NCBI GenBank assembly: GCA_027016475.1
Contig: JALUTL010000293.1
Coordinates: 1-10,058 of the forward strand
Direction of reading: 5' to 3'
DNA: 10,058 bases
DNA from: Candidatus Heimdallarchaeota archaeon
GTDB lineage: Archaea; Asgardarchaeota; Heimdallarchaeia; Heimdallarchaeales; Kariarchaeaceae
The position numbers and the translations under genes were made by a program. This document shows positions 6,992 through 10,058 of the stretch, in pieces (position 1 is the first letter of the stretch; each line of letters starts with the position of its first letter). The notes under the pieces were generated by a model that made no database searches, had not been told where the DNA came from, and worked only from the letters and a program-made list of their open reading frames with translations.

Positions 6992-7237
6992 ATGAACAAG
7001 TTAGTTGCTATTGCATGTATTGTTTTGTTGGGTATTAAACCTATGATTGTTTTAAGTGACCCAAGATACAGGATAGATTATCACATAAACATAGTGGAAG
7101 TCGTAATGAAGCCCAATAGTACATACAAGATCAATGATACTGTAATGGTGTATTATACTGTTGGGACATACTTTGAAAACGGGACTCTCATGTATGGAAT
7201 TGAATTTCACGCCTCCTATACGCAATTATTATGCTAA
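6992..7237 (+). CDS. Very small secreted protein, possibly truncated
   Basis: The 81-residue product reads MNKLVAIACIVLLGIKPMIV then LSDPRYRID, a signal peptide of about 22 residues. About 59 beta-prone residues follow, with three sequons (NST, NDT, NGT), ending FHASYTQLLC. ATG 6992 is chosen over ATG 6986 because it is better placed relative to the shared TATA box. The mature part resembles the first strands of an Ig-like surface domain (KPNSTYKINDTVMVYYTV) rather than a whole domain, and the neighbouring frame after about 7200 stays open (NFTPPIRNYYANGWIW...), so a frameshifted remnant of a longer protein is possible. Its TAA (7235-7237) overlaps the TAG of the convergent gene. Confidence 0.5.
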   Translation: MNKLVAIACIVLLGIKPMIVLSDPRYRIDYHINIVEVVMKPNSTYKINDTVMVYYTVGTYFENGTLMYGIEFHASYTQLLC

Positions 7238-8202
7238 TGGTTGGATTTGGTTTTCAGTTTGTCAATAACTGTTGGAAGTTTAGAATAATGAAGTACCATT
7301 GCAAACAATGTATAATTGAAAGGATCATTCTGGATACTTGCTGCAATAGGCTTCAGGTTGTACATCTGTAAAGCCAGCTTACTGCATATTGCTGCGGCAC
7401 CTTTAGGCTTCACCTCTGAAATGTATCTTGCCGCTGTTGCAGTGTCACTACATTCTTTCCCTTCTAGATCATGTTGTCTCAAAAAATTGGAACATTGCTT
7501 CAAGGCCTCTGGATGCGAGTAAACTGCCTTGATTTCACTTATAGTGTCAACATAAGGTGGCGCTGCAAGAAAATGCTGAACGGGAAGGGGAAACTTGTAA
7601 AGGACAAGGTTTTCATTCGTATCGATCACTTTCAAACCATTAGTTACTGTTCCTGCATTGCTATTAAAAAAAGGGAGTATGGCAAAATCAATGTAATCAT
7701 ACATGAGCGCTTTACCAACAGTTTCGAATTGATTGAGCCCTATGGCTTCGGAATTTGGAAACAGTATGGAAATTGTCATGTGACTGAATGACCCTGGCTC
7801 TCCTTGGTATGCAATGTTGAACTTCTGAACGTTGGGGACTTTCGGCATTATGGGCTTGGTCATATCCAACGCATAGCCAAATCTTGGTTGAGGATATCTT
7901 TGGATACGTTGCAGTTGAATCTCTACTGCCATGGTCGAAAGAAGTCCATAAATTGTTTGTAGATAGTCTGCCGGTAGTTGCTTTGCTGCATCCAATTCAA
8001 GCAGACTGTTCAAATGCTGCTCTTCTCTTGCAAAATCACGAATGTAAAGATTGTGGTTTGCTTTAACGCTTGCAATGCCCTCAACAATCTTTGCCCTTTT
8101 TTCTATCAATTCTATGATTGCTACATCTATTTCATCAATACGTGTTCTCAAATTGTGTATGTCGTCTGAAAATAGGCATACCTCCAGCAATTCTGCATTC
8201 AC
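7234..8202 (-). CDS. pheA: Chorismate mutase-prephenate dehydratase (P-protein) lacking an ACT domain
   Basis: The 322-residue fusion begins with an AroQ chorismate mutase (about 14-101): LRTRIDEID (Arg19), EKRAKIVEGIASVK (Arg36, Lys47), IRDFAREE (Asp56, Arg59, Glu60) and EIQLQ (Gln98) match the E. coli active-site residues. A prephenate dehydratase domain follows (about 128-305): AYQGEPGSFS, LPFFNSNAG (Asn180), VYSHPEALKQC (Ser229, Gln236), SDTATAA and FNYTLF (Thr298). Together these would convert chorismate to prephenate to phenylpyruvate. Two strongly conserved positions differ: the ENS glutamate is Phe179, and the TRF arginine is Leu299. Only 22 residues follow that motif, so the ACT domain that gives phenylalanine feedback in usual 360-390-residue P-proteins is absent. 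GTG 8202 is the only standard start in the open stretch; an AT-rich element near 8240-8250 may be its TATA box. The call is firm for fold; full dehydratase activity is less sure. Confidence 0.9.
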   Translation of the reverse strand: MNAELLEVCLFSDDIHNLRTRIDEIDVAIIELIEKRAKIVEGIASVKANHNLYIRDFAREEQHLNSLLELDAAKQLPADYLQTIYGLLSTMAVEIQLQRIQRYPQPRFGYALDMTKPIMPKVPNVQKFNIAYQGEPGSFSHMTISILFPNSEAIGLNQFETVGKALMYDYIDFAILPFFNSNAGTVTNGLKVIDTNENLVLYKFPLPVQHFLAAPPYVDTISEIKAVYSHPEALKQCSNFLRQHDLEGKECSDTATAARYISEVKPKGAAAICSKLALQMYNLKPIAASIQNDPFNYTLFAMVLHYSKLPTVIDKLKTKSNH

Positions 8203-8265
8203 AAGAGAGTTAATAACTTCTTCTGTCCAAAATTTTCCAATAAAAATATTTCATCCTTGATTTAG

Positions 8266-8271
8266 TATAAA
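8266..8271 (+). promoter_or_regulatory. TATA box for the arsenite methyltransferase gene
   Basis: TATAAA (within AGTATAAAAG) is centred about 26 nt before the TTG at 8295 and about 44 nt before ATG 8313. Transcription should therefore start near 8291-8295. No clear ArsR-type inverted repeat is seen around it. Confidence 0.5.
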
Positions 8272-8312
8272 AGTGTGACATTCTTTTTGTAGTATTGGAT
8301 GTATTATATTGT

Positions 8313-9128
8313 ATGGATGATGAAATATCCTCAATTGTAAAGGAAAGCTACAGGCAAAGGGCACTGCGGATTTTGGAGGCATCAAAAGACTCTTGCTGTT
8401 CAGATGGTTGTTGCTCTGCGGAAATACGGGATTCTGTTACCTGTTGTACTGAATCTTCTACTGACTACTGTTGTGACAGTTCAGCACCTGTTACATCCCA
8501 AAACGACTGTTGCGATTCTTTACCACTTACAGGGTCACAGATTTCATTTGGATGTGTAACAGATTTTATGGGGTATGTTAACCCCAAAAAAGGGGAAGTT
8601 GTTGTAGATCTTGGATCTGGACCGGGGAAGGATGCAATAGATGCGGCTAATCTTGTGGAAACTAAAGGCATGGTAATAGGAGTGGATTTCACGGAAGAAA
8701 TGATAAAGCTTGCTACTGAAAATGCACTCGAACAAAATTTGGAGAACATTACGTTTGTCCATGGAGATATAGGAAATCTGCCTCTGGATGATGGTATTGC
8801 AGATGTTGTGATGAGCAATTGTGTCGTCAATCTGGTGAAGGACAAGGCTCAAGTGTTTAAAGAAGCTTATCGCATACTCAAAAATGGAGGGAGAATAATC
8901 GTAGCTGACATGATCACTCTGGCATCTGAGGATGAACTCAATCGATTGGATCCCGAAGATTTCTGTGCTTGCATCGGAGGGGCAGTTTCAAAGGATTCGT
9001 ATATAGAATTGCTTGAAAACGCTGGTTTCAAAGATGTTACTGCAATTGAACAAAGCCAAAGCAACTATACAAAAGCCAACTTTACAGTTCCATATATTTC
9101 TGTAATTTTCTCTGGAAACAAACTATAA
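8313..9128 (+). CDS. arsM: Arsenite S-adenosylmethionine methyltransferase with cysteine-rich N-terminus
   Basis: The product is 271 residues from ATG 8313, cytoplasmic. The N-terminus (MDDEISSIVKESYRQRALRI) matches the opening helix of ArsM proteins. Between about residues 28 and 67 there are five Cys-Cys pairs in a Ser/Asp/Thr-rich segment (SCCSDGCCS, TCCTES, YCCDSS, DCCDS). The class I methyltransferase core follows, with SAM motif VVDLGSGPGKDA, the acidic end of strand 2 (VIGVDFTEEM) and GDIGNLPL. The arsenic-binding cysteines are present at the expected places: the one in SFGCVTDF, the one in MSNCVVNL, and the one in FCACIGGA. It methylates As(III) using SAM, giving mono- to trimethylated products for detoxification. 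ATG 8313 gives the family's usual start. The TTG at 8295, six codons upstream, is in frame and sits at the predicted transcript start, so a leaderless longer form cannot be excluded. No ArsR or arsenic transporter is adjacent within the window. Confidence 0.95.
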   Translation: MDDEISSIVKESYRQRALRILEASKDSCCSDGCCSAEIRDSVTCCTESSTDYCCDSSAPVTSQNDCCDSLPLTGSQISFGCVTDFMGYVNPKKGEVVVDLGSGPGKDAIDAANLVETKGMVIGVDFTEEMIKLATENALEQNLENITFVHGDIGNLPLDDGIADVVMSNCVVNLVKDKAQVFKEAYRILKNGGRIIVADMITLASEDELNRLDPEDFCACIGGAVSKDSYIELLENAGFKDVTAIEQSQSNYTKANFTVPYISVIFSGNKL

Positions 9129-9172
9129 TTTGGAACTGAGTCGAGAGTTACAAAGCTAGCGAGCTATGACCT

Positions 9173-10058
9173 ATGGTGGAATATTTTCAGATTCAAAACG
9201 AACATAGGATCGGGATAATGAAATGCCGAATTATTGCTACTGCAATCGCCAAAAAAGATTGGACTTCTGTTGAAAAAAAAGGAAAGGGATACCAAAAGTC
9301 TGGTAGTAATTTTTGGAAGATCCTAACAAACCCGATCAACTGGAACAAACGGCGTTTTGACAATGATGACATGTACACCATTGACATGTTGAAGGGAGCT
9401 TTTTCCAAACTGAAGAACTACAGTGTTGACTGTCTGACAAAATATGACACTTTGTTTGGTAAAGAAGAAAGGTAAGATAGACTTGGTTTTGAACATTTGC
9501 GATGAAGGATTCCTCAATGAGATTCGCAAGGGGCTTCACTTTCCTGCTTCGCTGGAAATACTTGACATCCCTACACAGGTACTGATCCCTCATCTTTGGC
9601 GTTGTGTTACAACAAGTATGTAGTTCGTGGAGTTGCTGAAAGCCTTGCATTCCCGTTCCACTCATCCAAGTTATCTCACCCGACGAAAGCACTTTCGAAA
9701 TTAATATGAGCTTTCCTGCGCTGATTAAACCAAACTTTGGGGATTCAAGTTTTGGAATTACGCAGAAAAGTGTTGTTCATAGTGCTGAAGAGTTAATAAA
9801 TGCAATTGCAGCACTTCGTGCATGACTTGACTACAACACCCCAACCCTTGTCGAAGAATTTCTTCCGGGAAAGGACTTGTCGACTTGTCTGTAGGAATAA
9901 TCGGGAATTATCCTGGTGACTACAAGATTCTGCCAATAGTCGAAGAGGATTATTCTTCTCTTCCCCAGATCTGCCTAAAATTTGAGGATATGAAGCAAAA
10001 TGGATGCCAGATTCTCTTTATTGGAATCTCAAATCGATCCCTGCTGCACTTCCAAAAG
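9173..10058 (+). pseudogene. Decayed D-Ala-D-Ala ligase-like ATP-grasp gene (runs off right edge)
   Basis: Pieces of one ATP-grasp ligase can be read in order by changing frame. The first is 9173-9470 (N-terminal part, ...DDMYTIDMLKGAFSKLKNYS). Next is 9474-9572 (KIDLVLNICDEGFLNEI..., LEILDIP), then 9575-9654 (TGTDPSSLALCYNKYVVRGV, AESL). Then 9655-9822 (VISPDES, FPALIKPNFGDSSFGIT, then AEELINAIAALRA), TGA at 9823, then LDYNTPTLVEEFLPGKDLS. Then 9891-9962 (VGIIGNYPG, ILPIVEEDY), then 9965 to the edge with a TGA at 9983 (GYEAKWMPDSLYWNLKSIPA). The joins need one-base changes near 9470, 9573 (restoring DIPYTG), 9655 and 9963 (a CCCCC run reduced to CCCC). An 8-bp duplication lies at 9874-9889. 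Motifs match Ddl-type ATP-grasp enzymes: the NICDEG loop, PYTG, KPNFGDSSFG and EEFLPGKD. Archaea lack murein, so the parent enzyme probably made another amide or peptide bond. The true start is uncertain. Confidence 0.87.
9874..9889 (+). repeat. 8-bp tandem duplication (GACTTGTC x2) inside the ATP-grasp pseudogene
   Basis: Two perfect copies of GACTTGTC lie side by side. Removing one restores the frame from GKDLS straight into VGIIGNYPG, which is the normal ATP-grasp continuation. The duplication is therefore a lesion that arose inside a once-functional gene, probably by replication slippage. Confidence 0.85.

Noticed and set aside
8465..8852. Two long minus-strand open frames opposite arsM
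   Set aside because: Both lie opposite the conserved methyltransferase core and show no domain, signal or initiation site of their own.

Overview
The window looks archaeal and moderately AT-rich. Several starts have a TATA-like box centred about 23-26 nt upstream with no room for a Shine-Dalgarno sequence, the pattern of leaderless archaeal transcripts. Other signs are secreted proteins anchored by a C-terminal membrane helix and rich in N-x-S/T sequons, a membrane-spanning winged-helix regulator, and ATG/GTG/TTG start use. A Nitrososphaerota (Thaumarchaeota)-like or related archaeon is my best guess, but nothing here fixes the lineage.

Layout. (1) 1-860: the C-terminal end of a beta-propeller-like, membrane-anchored protein, then a small two-helix membrane protein behind a clear TATA box; its reading may continue past its stop codon in the -1 frame. 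(2) 831-3230: a divergent pair, an M20 metallopeptidase (minus) and an EamA/DMT-type transporter (plus), apparently fired from one bidirectional TATA element. (3) 3364-6333: a co-directional cluster of two signal-peptide-bearing, C-terminally anchored surface proteins, the second with 16 N-glycosylation sequons, followed by a one-component membrane regulator with a large extracellular domain, one membrane helix and a cytoplasmic winged helix. (4) 6540-7237: two small secreted proteins of unknown function, divergent around a second shared TATA element. (5) 7234-9128: a chorismate mutase-prephenate dehydratase fusion without an ACT domain (minus), divergent from an arsenite methyltransferase (plus) with a cysteine-rich N-terminus. 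(6) 9173-end: a decayed D-Ala-D-Ala-ligase-like ATP-grasp pseudogene carrying at least four one-base frameshifts, an 8-bp tandem duplication and two in-frame stops; it runs off the right edge.

How the genes fit together. The clearest functional unit is the 3364-6333 cluster: two cell-surface glycoproteins that share an HFS-W-type domain, plus a transmembrane transcription factor that could report on the outside or on those proteins. The M20 peptidase and DMT transporter may form a second unit (small peptide or acyl-amino-acid hydrolysis plus metabolite export or import). ArsM is a self-contained arsenic detoxification gene. The PheA-like enzyme makes phenylpyruvate if active, but it departs from the family at two conserved sites and lacks the allosteric domain. 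No CRISPR array, insertion sequence or intact RNA gene was found.
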